Assembly (NCBI GenBank): GCA_965231165.1
Contig: OZ246421.1
Span: 868,001-932,000, forward strand
Source of the DNA: Micavibrio_C sp965231165
Lineage (GTDB): Bacteria; Pseudomonadota; Alphaproteobacteria; Micavibrionales; Micavibrionaceae
Direction: 5' to 3'
DNA length: 64,000 nt
This document shows positions 14,694 to 23,526 of the stretch, piece by piece (position 1 is the first letter of the stretch; the number at the start of each line of letters is the position of its first letter). The translations under genes and the position numbers were made by a program. The notes below the pieces were generated by a model. That model was not told the DNA's origin, searched no databases, and saw nothing but the letters and a program-made list of their open reading frames with translations.

Positions 14694-16211
14694 ATGGAAC
14701 TTCTGCAAGTCGCTGACGCTGTTGCCCGTGAAAAGAATATTGAGCGCGAAATCGTACTCGCCGCCATGGAGGAAGCCATTCAAAAGGCTGGTCGCTCCAA
14801 GTATGGCCACGATCACGACATCCGCGCCCATATCGACCGCCGCTCAGGCGCGATCGAGCTGAAACGCTACCGCGAGGTTGTCGAGACGCTCGAAGATGAA
14901 ACACGCCAGCTGACGCTCGCTGAAGCCAAGCGCATCAAGAAAGACGCCGAAGTCGGCACTTTCCTAATCGACAACCTGCCGCCGCTGGATTTCGGCCGCA
15001 TCGCCGCGCAGACCGCCAAACAGGTGATCATGCAAAAAGTGCGTGAAGCCGAGCGCGCCAAGCAATTCGAAGAGTTCAAAGACCGTACCGGCGAGATCAT
15101 CAACGGCGTTATCAAACGCGTTGAATTCGGTAACGTCACCGTGGATATCGGTGGCCGCGCTGAAGCGATGATGCGCCGCGACGAAACACTGCCGCGCGAA
15201 CATTTCAAGACCGGCGACCGTGTACGTGCCGTTATTTATGACGTGCGTCCGGAAATCCGCGGCCCGCAAATCTTCCTGTCCCGCGCCCGCCCTGAATTCA
15301 TGGCCAAACTGTTCATGCAGGAAGTGCCGGAAATTTATGACGGCGTGATCGAGATTAAAGCCGTCGCCCGCGACCCGGGCAGCCGTGCGAAAATCGCCGT
15401 CTATTCACGCGACAATGGTATCGACCCAGTCGGTGCTTGCGTGGGTATGCGCGGTTCCCGCGTTCAGGCCGTTGTTGGCGAACTGCAAGGCGAAAAAATC
15501 GATATCGTGCCGTGGTCAAACGACACACCGACATTCACGGTGAACGCGCTGGCCCCTGCCGAAGTCTCCAAAGTCGTTCTCGACGAAGAGAAAAAACGCA
15601 TGGAAGTCGTGGTGCCGGAAGAGCAATTGTCGCTCGCCATTGGCCGCCGCGGCCAGAACGTGCGCCTGGCTTCGATGCTGACTGGCTGGGACATTGATAT
15701 TCTGACCGAGGCTGAAGAATCCTCACGCCGCGCTGAAGAATTCAAAGTGCGCTCTTCCCTTTTCATGGAAGCGCTCGATGTTGATGAGGTGATTGCTCAC
15801 CTCCTCGTCGCGGAAGGCTTCACCAAAGTGGAAGAAATCGCGGATGCGGAACTTTCCGAGCTGAATACGATTGAAGGCTTCACCGAAGATGTGGCTGCCG
15901 AATTGCAAAACCGTGCGATTTCTTGGCTTGAAGAGATTGAGAAAAAACTTCAGGCCGAGCAGAAAGAACTGGGCATCCAGTCCGATCTGGCCACCTTCGA
16001 AGGCCTGACCACACAACAAGTGGTGACGCTGGGTAAAGCCGGTGTGAAAACGAAAGACGATCTGGCTGACCTGGCCGCCGACGAGCTGGTTGAAATACTG
16101 GGCACAGACATGACCATGACAGCTGCCAACGAAATGATCATGGCTGCGCGCGCTGACTGGTTCAAAGACGAAGACAACGCCGATAACGCCCAAACCGGAA
16201 CAAACGGATGA
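14694..16211 (+). CDS. nusA: Transcription termination/antitermination protein NusA
   Basis: RNA-polymerase-bound elongation factor. 505 residues with the expected domains: N-terminal RNAP-binding domain (1-125), S1 domain (about 137-200, GEIINGVIKRVEFGNVTVDI), two KH domains (DPVGACVGMRGSRVQAV and LAIGRRGQNVRLAS), then two C-terminal helix-hairpin-helix acidic repeats (near GFTKVEEIADAELSEL and GVKTKDDLADLAADELVEIL), as in proteobacterial NusA. A ribosome binding site, AAGGAAAAG, precedes the ATG. Only 53 bases separate it from infB, leaving no room for the ylxR gene often found there. Confidence 0.97.
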   Translation: MELLQVADAVAREKNIEREIVLAAMEEAIQKAGRSKYGHDHDIRAHIDRRSGAIELKRYREVVETLEDETRQLTLAEAKRIKKDAEVGTFLIDNLPPLDFGRIAAQTAKQVIMQKVREAERAKQFEEFKDRTGEIINGVIKRVEFGNVTVDIGGRAEAMMRRDETLPREHFKTGDRVRAVIYDVRPEIRGPQIFLSRARPEFMAKLFMQEVPEIYDGVIEIKAVARDPGSRAKIAVYSRDNGIDPVGACVGMRGSRVQAVVGELQGEKIDIVPWSNDTPTFTVNALAPAEVSKVVLDEEKKRMEVVVPEEQLSLAIGRRGQNVRLASMLTGWDIDILTEAEESSRRAEEFKVRSSLFMEALDVDEVIAHLLVAEGFTKVEEIADAELSELNTIEGFTEDVAAELQNRAISWLEEIEKKLQAEQKELGIQSDLATFEGLTTQQVVTLGKAGVKTKDDLADLAADELVEILGTDMTMTAANEMIMAARADWFKDEDNADNAQTGTNG

Positions 16212-16264
16212 TCGCTGTGTAAACACGTTCAACGGAAAACGCCTGACCCTTGAAAAGGCCTGAA

Positions 16265-18847
16265 ATGACTGAAACGAAAGACAAAGAAGTGAAAACCGAA
16301 GAGAAAAAGACCCTGAGCCTAGGCGGCAAGGGAACTTTGAGCCTCAAAGGTGGAGCTGCGGCACCTGCCGGCGGCGCTGGCGGTACGCAAATCCGCCAGA
16401 GCCTGTCACAGGGACGCGGTAAAACTGTCTCCGTAGAGGTACGCCGCAAACGCGGGCCGGACGCCAAGGGTCTGGAAGAAGAGGCCGTTGCCGGTACAGC
16501 CGCTGCACCGCTGACCGAAGCGCAGCAACTGACATCCGAAGAACGGGAAGCGCGTATTCGCGCCCTGCAGCTGGCGGACGAAGAAGCCCGCCGCCGCAAG
16601 GAAGAAGAAGCCGCCCGTCCGCGTGACGCCGGTGCGCCGGAACCTGAAAAGCCTGTTTTATCCCGCGAGGAAGAACTGCGCCGCAAGGAACTGGAAGAGC
16701 TGCAACAGATCGAGGCTGAAGAACAACGCCTGAAATCATCACGTGAAGTTGAAACGCGTCCAGTTCCCAATAATTTCGGGCCTGACCGTCAGGCTGCGGG
16801 AGCCCCTGCGGCAGGTGCGGGCCGTCGTCCAGGTGGATTGGGCAAAGAAGATGAAGAAGAAGAAGAAAGCTACCGTAACCGCATGAAGCGCCAGCATCAG
16901 CATGCGCCGAAAAAGCCTGCTGAGAATGACGCCCCCCGCCGTGGTGGCCGCCTGACTGTTACCAAGGTCATGAACGAAGACTTCGATAAAGATCGCGGTC
17001 GTTCGCTGGCTTCCGTCCGCCGTGCCCGTGAAAAAGCGCGCATGAGCATGAAAGGCGCGCAAGAGCAGGTTAAGCAATCCCGCGAAGTCATCGTGCCGGA
17101 AACGATTACGGTGCAGGAACTGTCCAACCGTATGGCCGAACGCGCTGGTGATCTGATTAAATCGCTGATGAAAATGGGCGTTATGGCGACCGTTACCCAA
17201 TCCATCGATGCGGATACCGCCGAACTGCTGATCATGGAATTCGGCCACAAGATCAAACGCGTGACCGATTCAGATATTGAAATGGGCATTGAAGGCATCG
17301 AGGATACGGCAGAAAATCTGATATTCCGTCCGCCGGTTGTGACGATCATGGGCCACGTTGACCATGGTAAGACATCCCTGCTCGACGCCCTGCGTTCTAC
17401 AGATGTTGTGTCCGGCGAAGCCGGGGGCATTACCCAGCATATCGGTGCCTATCAGGTGGCCATGCCGTCGGGCAAGAAAATCACCTTCCTTGACACACCT
17501 GGTCACGCGGCCTTTACCGAGATGCGCGCCCGTGGTGCCAACGTCACGGACATCGTTGTTCTGGTTGTTGCCGCCAACGACAGCATCATGCCGCAAACGA
17601 TTGAAGCGATTAACCATGCCAAAGCGGCGGGTGTTCCTATCATCGTCGCCCTGAACAAGATCGACTTGCCGGATGCCAACCCGATGAAAGTGAAGCAGGA
17701 CCTCCTGCAGCACGAAATCATCGTGGAAGAGCTGAGCGGTGAGACGCTGTGCATCGAAGTATCAGCGAAAAAACGCCTGAACCTCGACAAACTGGAAGAA
17801 GCCATTCTTCTGCAAGCTGAAGTTCTCGACCTGAAAGCCAACCCTGCCCGCGAAGCCGTGGGTACGGTTGTCGAAGCCAAACTGGAAATTGGCCGCGGCC
17901 ACGTCGCCACCGTGCTGATCCAGAATGGTACGCTGAAAATCGGCGATATCTTCTGCGTCGGCGCTGAATGGGGCCGCGTCCGCGCGATGATGAATGATCG
18001 CGGCGAGCAAGTGCAGACCGCCATCCCCGGTCAGCCGGTCGAGGTTCTGGGTCTGCAGGGTGCACCGGAAGCAGGCGACCCGTTCGTGGTTGTCGGCGAC
18101 GAAGCCAAAGCCCGCGACATCAGCGAATACCGTCAGCGCAAAAAACGCGAAGCGGCCAACGTCCGCATGGCGGGTGATGGCAAAACACGCTTTGACAGCC
18201 TGCTGGCGACCTCACGCGAAGCCAAGAAAGAACTGGCCGTCGTTATCAAGGGCGACGTGCATGGTTCCGTCGAGGCGATTATCGGCAGTTTGCGCAAGAT
18301 CGAGGAAGAAAACCCGGAAGTTGCCGTGCGTGTTCTCCACTCCGGCGTGGGCGCTATCACCGAATCAGACGTTATTCTGGCGAATGCCTCGAACGGCCTG
18401 ATCGTGGGCTTCAACGTGCGTGCAAACGCGCAAGCGCGCGAACTGTCCGAACGTAACGGCGTCAACATGCGTTACTACAACATCATCTATAACGTCATCG
18501 ATGATGTAAAAGGCATGCTGAGCGGCCTGTTGTCCCCGAGCATCCGCGAGGAATATCTGGGCCAGGCGGAAGTCCGTCAGGTGTTCAACATCACCAAGGT
18601 CGGCAAAGTGGCTGGCTGTATGGTTACGACAGGCATGGTCAAACGCGGTTCCAAAGTGCGTCTGCTGCGTGACAACGTGGTCATCCATGAAGGCATGCTG
18701 AAAACGCTGAAACGCATGAAAGACGAAGTCAAGGAAGTGCGCGAAGGCATGGAATGCGGTATGGCATTTGAGAATTATGACGACCTGAAAGACGGCGACA
18801 TCATCGAATGCTTTGACGTGATTTCGGAAGCGCGCTCAGTCACCTGA
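16265..18847 (+). CDS. infB: Translation initiation factor IF-2
   Basis: GTPase that places initiator fMet-tRNA on the 30S subunit. 860 residues from ATG 16265, behind AAAAGG; a TTG at 16250 is in frame. The N-terminal third is a long charged region with Glu/Arg-rich coiled-coil stretches (EEREARIRALQLADEEARRR) and an IF2_N module (about 280-330). The G domain shows GHVDHGKTSLLDALR (G1), DTPGHAAF (G3) and ALNKIDLP (G4). Domains II-IV follow, including GDVHGSVEAI and the fMet-tRNA-binding C2 domain. rbfA starts one base after its stop codon. Confidence 0.98.
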   Translation: MTETKDKEVKTEEKKTLSLGGKGTLSLKGGAAAPAGGAGGTQIRQSLSQGRGKTVSVEVRRKRGPDAKGLEEEAVAGTAAAPLTEAQQLTSEEREARIRALQLADEEARRRKEEEAARPRDAGAPEPEKPVLSREEELRRKELEELQQIEAEEQRLKSSREVETRPVPNNFGPDRQAAGAPAAGAGRRPGGLGKEDEEEEESYRNRMKRQHQHAPKKPAENDAPRRGGRLTVTKVMNEDFDKDRGRSLASVRRAREKARMSMKGAQEQVKQSREVIVPETITVQELSNRMAERAGDLIKSLMKMGVMATVTQSIDADTAELLIMEFGHKIKRVTDSDIEMGIEGIEDTAENLIFRPPVVTIMGHVDHGKTSLLDALRSTDVVSGEAGGITQHIGAYQVAMPSGKKITFLDTPGHAAFTEMRARGANVTDIVVLVVAANDSIMPQTIEAINHAKAAGVPIIVALNKIDLPDANPMKVKQDLLQHEIIVEELSGETLCIEVSAKKRLNLDKLEEAILLQAEVLDLKANPAREAVGTVVEAKLEIGRGHVATVLIQNGTLKIGDIFCVGAEWGRVRAMMNDRGEQVQTAIPGQPVEVLGLQGAPEAGDPFVVVGDEAKARDISEYRQRKKREAANVRMAGDGKTRFDSLLATSREAKKELAVVIKGDVHGSVEAIIGSLRKIEEENPEVAVRVLHSGVGAITESDVILANASNGLIVGFNVRANAQARELSERNGVNMRYYNIIYNVIDDVKGMLSGLLSPSIREEYLGQAEVRQVFNITKVGKVAGCMVTTGMVKRGSKVRLLRDNVVIHEGMLKTLKRMKDEVKEVREGMECGMAFENYDDLKDGDIIECFDVISEARSVT

Positions 18848-18848
18848 T

Positions 18849-19226
18849 ATGAGCACCACACTTCCTTCACAAAGACAGCTCAGGGTCGGTGAACAGCTGC
18901 GCCATATCATTGCAGAAACCCTGCAACGGGGCAGTTTTGCCGACCCTATTCTCTTTAAAACCGCCGAGCAGGTGACGATTGCCGAGGTGCGCGTGTCCCC
19001 GGACATGAAGCATGCGACGGCCTATGTCACCGCTATCACCATCGATGATCTTGCGCCTGTCCTGACAGCCCTGAATGATGCGGCCTATACGTTCCAGCAG
19101 GACATCAATAAGAAAATTAAAATGAAATTCACGCCCAAAGTGCGTTTCGTCGTTGATAACCGCTTTGATAAAGCGGGGCGTATTGAAGATATCCTGCGCA
19201 ATCTCCCCAAATCCTCTGCCGAGTAA
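18849..19226 (+). CDS. rbfA: Ribosome-binding factor A
   Basis: Small KH-like factor for late 30S maturation. 125 residues; family features are VGEQLRHIIAETL near the N-terminus, EVRVSPDMKHATAYV in the middle, and FTPKVRFVVDNRFDKAGRIE at the end. Starts one base after infB stops and ends two bases before truB, so it is translationally coupled to both. Confidence 0.95.
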   Translation: MSTTLPSQRQLRVGEQLRHIIAETLQRGSFADPILFKTAEQVTIAEVRVSPDMKHATAYVTAITIDDLAPVLTALNDAAYTFQQDINKKIKMKFTPKVRFVVDNRFDKAGRIEDILRNLPKSSAE

Positions 19227-19228
19227 TC

Positions 19229-20164
19229 ATGGGCCGCAGTAAAAAAGGCCAGATCGTCAATGGGTGGATCAATCTTGATAAGCCTGAAGGGCTAGGTTCG
19301 ACGCAGGCCGTCGGCAAAGTGCGTCGCCTGTTCGATGCGCAGAAGGTCGGTCATGGCGGTACGCTCGATCCGCTGGCGACAGGTATCCTGCCCATCGCGC
19401 TCGGTGAAGCCACCAAAACCATTCCGTACTGTCAGGACCATATCAAGGTCTATAGCTTTGCCGCCTGCTGGGGCGAGGAACGCAATACCGATGACGCCGA
19501 GGGCGAAGTGATCGCCACATCCCCCGTGCGCCCCACGGCAGAGCAAATTCAGGCGATCCTGCCCCGGTTTACGGGCGAAATCAGCCAGATACCGCCGCAG
19601 TTTTCGGCCATCAAGGTCGATGGGGAGCGCGCCTATGATCTGGCCCGGGACGGCGAGGATTTTGAGCTGAATGCCCGCACGGTCTATATTGAAACCCTTG
19701 AAATGACTGAATTTAACCCGGATATGCCCCGTTTCCGGGTGGTTTGCGGCAAGGGCACCTATATGCGTTCCCTCGTCCGGGACATGGCGCGGGCGCTCGG
19801 AACCGTTGGGTATATTAAAGATTTAAGGCGCGAGGCGGTTGGCCCGCTGACGCAAAACACGGCGATTTCTCTTGAAAAACTGCAGGAATTGGCCGATAGT
19901 GCGCGCCTTGAAGAAGCGTTGCTTCCTGTAGAGACCGTGCTGGCCGATATCCCGGCACTGGCCTTGACTACGCAGGAAGCCGCACGGTTGAAACAAGGCC
20001 AAGCGCTCACCTTCATCGCCCGCCCCGACATTGAACGGCTGAATAAAGCCGGGATCGACTGGAAGGCAGGTGATACCGCCCTCGCCGTTTTAAACGGTTT
20101 GCCGGTGGCTCTGGTGAGTGTTGACGGACCTGAAATTCATCCCGTGCGCGTTTTAAACCTCTAA
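19229..20164 (+). CDS. truB: tRNA pseudouridine(55) synthase
   Basis: Makes the universal pseudouridine 55 in the T arm of tRNA. 311 residues. Motif I KVGHGGTLDPLATGILPIAL holds the catalytic Asp. QIPPQFSAIKVDGERAYDLAR and CGKGTYMRSLVRDMARALG are the other TruB signatures. The C-terminal PUA-like part (about 235-311) is short. In the same operon as rbfA and rpsO. Confidence 0.96.
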   Translation: MGRSKKGQIVNGWINLDKPEGLGSTQAVGKVRRLFDAQKVGHGGTLDPLATGILPIALGEATKTIPYCQDHIKVYSFAACWGEERNTDDAEGEVIATSPVRPTAEQIQAILPRFTGEISQIPPQFSAIKVDGERAYDLARDGEDFELNARTVYIETLEMTEFNPDMPRFRVVCGKGTYMRSLVRDMARALGTVGYIKDLRREAVGPLTQNTAISLEKLQELADSARLEEALLPVETVLADIPALALTTQEAARLKQGQALTFIARPDIERLNKAGIDWKAGDTALAVLNGLPVALVSVDGPEIHPVRVLNL

Positions 20165-20185
20165 TCTTTTAATAGGAGAAACCCG

Positions 20186-20455
20186 ATGTCGCTGAAAGCT
20201 GAACGCAAAGTCGAACTGGTACAAGAATACGCAACCAAAAAAGGTGATACAGGATCACCGGAAGTTCAGGTTGCTCTTCTGACAGAACGCATCAACGAAT
20301 TGTCCGCGCACCTGCAAGGTCACCACAAAGACGTATCCAGCCGTCGTGGTTTGTTGCTGATGGTTGCCCGTCGCCGTAAACTGCTCGACTACGTGAAACG
20401 CGTTGACGAAGCACGTTACCAGAGCCTGATCAAGCGCCTGAATATCCGCCGCTAA
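20186..20455 (+). CDS. rpsO: 30S ribosomal protein S15
   Basis: 89 residues, the standard length. Binds 16S rRNA at the central three-way junction. Signature DTGSPEVQVALLTERI and LQGHHKDVSSRRGLLLMVARRRKLLDYVKR are present. A ribosome binding site AGGAG precedes the ATG. It is followed by a strong terminator (20478-20504), closing the rimP operon. In many bacteria pnp comes next; here it is about 3 kb away behind unrelated genes. Confidence 0.98.
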   Translation: MSLKAERKVELVQEYATKKGDTGSPEVQVALLTERINELSAHLQGHHKDVSSRRGLLLMVARRRKLLDYVKRVDEARYQSLIKRLNIRR

Positions 20456-20477
20456 TCAGATACATACAGAACAAACA

Positions 20478-20504
20478 AAAGGCAGCCTGCGGGCTGCCTT
20501 TTAT
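20478..20504 (+). terminator. Rho-independent terminator of rpsO
   Basis: AAAGGCAGCC, loop TGCG, GGCTGCCTTTT. The same hairpin with the same flanking ACAGAACAAACAAAA-like sequence recurs at 20828-20856, suggesting a local duplication. Confidence 0.9.
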
Positions 20505-20602
20505 CTTCAGGTGAATACCACCATTCCTTGGCATTGTCCTTCATCAACATCTCTGCTAAATAGAATTATTGAATATTTATAGAGTGTTAAGGGAGCCAAA
20601 CC

Positions 20603-20797
20603 ATGAACGAAGCTATGTCAAAAGAAATCTCTGACAAGGTTGGTATAATAGTAGAGAGTTTTTCCAAGAAAAGCGGCATCACTGATCCGGCTGTCATTCA
20701 AGCTAGAACTAAAAGAATGATTGATGTCGTTCAAAAAGGCATTGATCGAATTATTGCCGAGGAACAGCCTTCGCCGCTTTCAAAACCTACGCCCTGA
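20603..20797 (+). CDS. Small hypothetical protein
   Basis: 64 residues, family unknown. Soluble and helical by composition, with KEISDKVGIIVESFSKKSG and QARTKRMIDVVQKGIDRII stretches and a Pro/Ser-rich end. Support for it being real: an AGGGAG ribosome binding site at a fitting distance before the ATG, and its own T-run terminator 30 bases after the stop. It sits between two copies of nearly the same terminator, in the insertion between rpsO and pnp. Confidence 0.6.
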   Translation: MNEAMSKEISDKVGIIVESFSKKSGITDPAVIQARTKRMIDVVQKGIDRIIAEEQPSPLSKPTP

Positions 20798-20827
20798 ATT
20801 CACTGATCATAGAACATACAGGACAAC

Positions 20828-20856
20828 AAAAAGGCAGCCTGTGGGCTGCCTTTTTT
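20828..20856 (+). terminator. Rho-independent terminator after the small gene
   Basis: AAAAAGGCAGCC, loop TGTG, GGCTGCCTTTTTT: 7-base GC-rich stem with A and T tails. Near-duplicate of the rpsO terminator. Its A/T tails could let it work in both directions and also stop the minus-strand gene at 20884. Confidence 0.9.
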
Positions 20857-20883
20857 ATTTGTCTTCGACACTGAAGGTTTGGT

Positions 20884-21312
20884 TTATGCAGGCTGGCCAG
20901 GTGTAGGAGGTTTTTCCAGTTTCAGCGCCATAAGCTGCTGCGCCATCTGCGATGGGCCTTCTTCCAGATCGGAGAAAAAATACTTGGTGCTCTCGAAATT
21001 TTGGAAAGCCGTGTACTCTTTGGTTAATTCATTCATATCCAGCGTGTCCTGAACGACTTCCATCTGCCTCATCGACAGCGGGCCGGTTTTCAACTCAAAG
21101 CATTTCTCGTACAGGCCGTTCATCACCACACCTTGCGTAACCTTTGGTGTGCATCCGATTTCCGTCAGAGCCTCCGCCATGGCGTACACGGCCTCAAGGC
21201 CTACGTCGTCATAAGCGTAATAAAGTTTCATCTCGCCAGACATACGGGACATTTCCTTTTTGTCCTGCACGGCCAGATTATGTTCATCTTTAAGATTGAA
21301 GTTTGGCAGCAT
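20884..21312 (-). CDS. Hypothetical cytosolic protein
   Basis: 142 residues, not recognised. No signal peptide or membrane segment. It contains MKLYYAYDDVGLEAVYAMAE, two cysteines (IGCTP and EKCFELK), an acidic middle and a Pro-rich end (EKPPTPGQPA). Predicted mostly helical by eye. Convergent with the small gene at 20603. Probably monocistronic. Coding is supported by length and composition only. Confidence 0.6.
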   Translation of the reverse strand: MLPNFNLKDEHNLAVQDKKEMSRMSGEMKLYYAYDDVGLEAVYAMAEALTEIGCTPKVTQGVVMNGLYEKCFELKTGPLSMRQMEVVQDTLDMNELTKEYTAFQNFESTKYFFSDLEEGPSQMAQQLMALKLEKPPTPGQPA

Positions 21313-21486
21313 TACTTTATTTCCCTGTTTTGATGACTTTAGGGATAATGGCTCCCAATGTCAAATTATTATGTCTAACTTAGTAAGCCTATTCCATCCA
21401 TTTTCCCATCTTTCCGGGACATGGCAAGCACCATAAAGAGTTTAACCCCCCGCTATTTTCTAGCCATAACTTAAGAATATCCCGGC

Positions 21487-22122
21487 TTAGGCCGCTTTCT
21501 GGTCTTCCAGATAGTAGCGTTTCAGGATTTTGCCGTTCTCCATCTCGAATACCAGAGGCGACCCGGTTGGGATTTCGGCGGCGTTGATGGTTTCGGGTGT
21601 TTCTGCCCCCAGTACGATCAGAATACCGCGCAGGGAATTGCCATGGGCCGCGATCAGGACGTTTTTGCCCTGATCCAGCAGCGGCTTGATTTCATCTGTG
21701 AAGTACGGGCGCACACGGTTCTCAACCACGTCCTGCAAGCTTTCGCCGCCAGGGGGCTGGACATCGTAAGAGCGGCGCCAGATGTGAACCTGTTCTTCAC
21801 CGTATTTCAGTTTGGTTTCGTCCTTGTTCAGGCCGGTGAGGTCACCGTAATCGCGCTCGCGCAAATCGTCATGCTTGATCGCCGTGGTGAACAAGCTACC
21901 CTGCCCGGCCTCGTCCAGCGCAATCTCTGCTGTGTTGTAGGCGCGCTGCAAGGTGCTGGTGAAGACGTGATCGAATTTGATCCCGGCATCTTTCAAACGC
22001 TGCCCGGCAGCTTTCGCTTCGGCACGACCCTGGTCGCTCAGGTCGATGTTGTGGAATCCGGTGAAGCGGTTTTCGAGATTCCATTGCGACTGGCCATGGC
22101 GCATAAGGACAAGATAGTTCAT
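21487..22122 (-). CDS. gpmA: 2,3-bisphosphoglycerate-dependent phosphoglycerate mutase
   Basis: Glycolytic interconversion of 3- and 2-phosphoglycerate. 211 residues, the shorter dPGM form seen in alphaproteobacteria. Phosphohistidine motif MRHGQSQWN (His9), then NRFTGFHNIDLSDQGRAEA, DLRERDYGDLTGLNKDET with the catalytic Glu, and the second histidine in AAHGNSLRGI. LxxYGEEQVHIWRRSYDVQPPGGES is also characteristic. It stands alone on the minus strand. Confidence 0.96.
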   Translation of the reverse strand: MNYLVLMRHGQSQWNLENRFTGFHNIDLSDQGRAEAKAAGQRLKDAGIKFDHVFTSTLQRAYNTAEIALDEAGQGSLFTTAIKHDDLRERDYGDLTGLNKDETKLKYGEEQVHIWRRSYDVQPPGGESLQDVVENRVRPYFTDEIKPLLDQGKNVLIAAHGNSLRGILIVLGAETPETINAAEIPTGSPLVFEMENGKILKRYYLEDQKAA

Positions 22123-22218
22123 CGGGCATTTCTCCGGTCAGCGGTCAATATTGCAGTTGATAATATATTCCACACCGAAGTCTGCATGACAAGTTAGCAG
22201 ATCCCCAAACAGGCAAAT

Positions 22219-22246
22219 AAAAACCCCGGACGATGCCGGGGTTTTT
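22219..22246 (-). terminator. Terminator of the minus-strand gene 22253-22591
   Basis: Read on the minus strand: AAAAACCCCGG, loop CATCGT, CCGGGGTTTTT. A clean 6-base GC stem extended by A-T pairs, just after the stop of the small secreted protein. Also lies upstream of gpmA. Confidence 0.9.
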
Positions 22247-22252
22247 ATTGAA

Positions 22253-22591
22253 TTAGATTTTGAAATCCCTGGGCCAGATAGGGCGCTTATCGCATTTACC
22301 CTGCGCCTTCTCTTGCTTCTCAAAAAAGGCAGCGCACAGCGCCGGGTTCAGACCTTCAATCGGTCCATCTTTTACAGGCCTAGTTCCAGGAAGAGAAATC
22401 ACTTTCCCCTCACTATTTGTGAATGTCATCGCTTTGCTGTCGGGCTTACGGTATTCGCACCGGGTCAGGTTATTTTCAGGTTCCATGTCCGTGATGCACA
22501 ATGTTCTGGTCATGGGAACAGCGGCTTGCGCCGCTGCGGCCAATGCAAAAACGCCAACCAGACCGATGGCACCTAGTGATAGTTTTCTCAT
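22253..22591 (-). CDS. Small hypothetical secreted protein
   Basis: 112 residues, unknown family. A Sec signal peptide MRKLSLGAIGLVGVFALAAA ends at AQAA. The mature part is about 88 residues with four cysteines (TLCITD, TRCEYR, ALCAAF and GKCDKR), compatible with two disulfides in the periplasm. It has its own terminator downstream. The gap of 38 bases to the next upstream gene on the same strand allows co-transcription. Confidence 0.7.
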   Translation of the reverse strand: MRKLSLGAIGLVGVFALAAAAQAAVPMTRTLCITDMEPENNLTRCEYRKPDSKAMTFTNSEGKVISLPGTRPVKDGPIEGLNPALCAAFFEKQEKAQGKCDKRPIWPRDFKI

Positions 22592-22629
22592 GGTAGTTAC
22601 TTCTTCCCTGTTGTTAAGTAATTATAATT

Positions 22630-23130
22630 TTAGAAAATATGCGGCTGCGATTCTCTGACGATGTGAGCTAGAACCGGAGCCTCATACTTTTCCAGCAGCG
22701 CCACGTCGCGTTCATTGTCGGCTTCCGGAGACCACAATGAAATCAGGTCTTCTTCGTCCATAAGATTTTCACGGATAGCCACGCTAATCAAAAGCTCGTG
22801 TATGCGGATAGCCGGTGAAGCAGCGCGCTGCCTATATGTGTCGGTTACGGTTTTTGTTGCGCTGAAATTGCCACCGATGACCTCAAGTTGGCTGGCTGCG
22901 GTAATCTCGGCGAATAGCTTATTATAGGTTTCAATGTCGGCTTTCGTCATTTCCTTGAAAATGGGGCTGTAGTCCTGACGGTACAGCTCTCCCGCAGCGA
23001 TCTGCTCGCCCAACTCTACCGACAGCCCCTCTTCCTCCAGCAAGGTCAGTTCAATAGATTCCACGTACTTTGTAACGCGTGCGGCCAGATTGTAAGCTGT
23101 CTGCGTGTCCGACGGTTTAATTTCAGTCAT
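22630..23130 (-). CDS. Hypothetical protein
   Basis: 166 residues, not recognised. Acidic, soluble and helix-rich; no cysteines, signal peptide or membrane segment. Notable stretches are ESIELTLLEEEGLSVELGEQ and ISVAIRENLMDEEDLISLW. It lies upstream of the small secreted protein on the same strand and probably shares a promoter with it. A GGGAAAA ribosome binding site lies near the ATG. Confidence 0.6.
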   Translation of the reverse strand: MTEIKPSDTQTAYNLAARVTKYVESIELTLLEEEGLSVELGEQIAAGELYRQDYSPIFKEMTKADIETYNKLFAEITAASQLEVIGGNFSATKTVTDTYRQRAASPAIRIHELLISVAIRENLMDEEDLISLWSPEADNERDVALLEKYEAPVLAHIVRESQPHIF

Positions 23131-23526
23131 GCTGATATTTTCCCTGTTAATTTTTTACTTCGTCTTGCCAAGGCTTCAATGAAGACAATTTCCGGAAGAA
23201 TGCCAAGTATTTTCTATCCCGCGCTGCAAAAACATCTCGTTTTTATTGTTATGTCTAATATATCAGAGGGAAACCCCTGATTATCCTTGATTTTCATGGC
23301 TCTGGGTGCGATAAACTTCGGTGTCGGCGCTTGGGCCAGAGGTGGCGTTCCGGTTGACTGTTAAGCCCAGTGTTTTTACTGGTTTTAATTGTCCACCGAA
23401 CCCCTCCCCCGCGCATAAGCGTCTTACTTATGAACCTGCCATCCTGAGGCCGCAGGATCTCATGCCACAGGCATTTGAGATTCTTCGCTGCGCTCAGAAT
23501 GACAAACACCTAAAAAGGAAAACTAC
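23131..23526. other. 396-base gap upstream of pnp
   Basis: No gene was found here. Its left half is AT-rich and probably holds the divergent promoters, but no convincing -35/-10 pair stands out. At about 23445-23510 there is an imperfect family C palindrome (CCATCCTGAGG...GCAGGATCTCAT and TTGAGATTCTTCGCTGCGCTCAGAATGACA). The pnp ribosome binding site, AAAAAGGAAAA, follows directly. A pnp leader hairpin processed by RNase III is known in E. coli; whether this palindrome plays that role is unknown. Confidence 0.6.
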
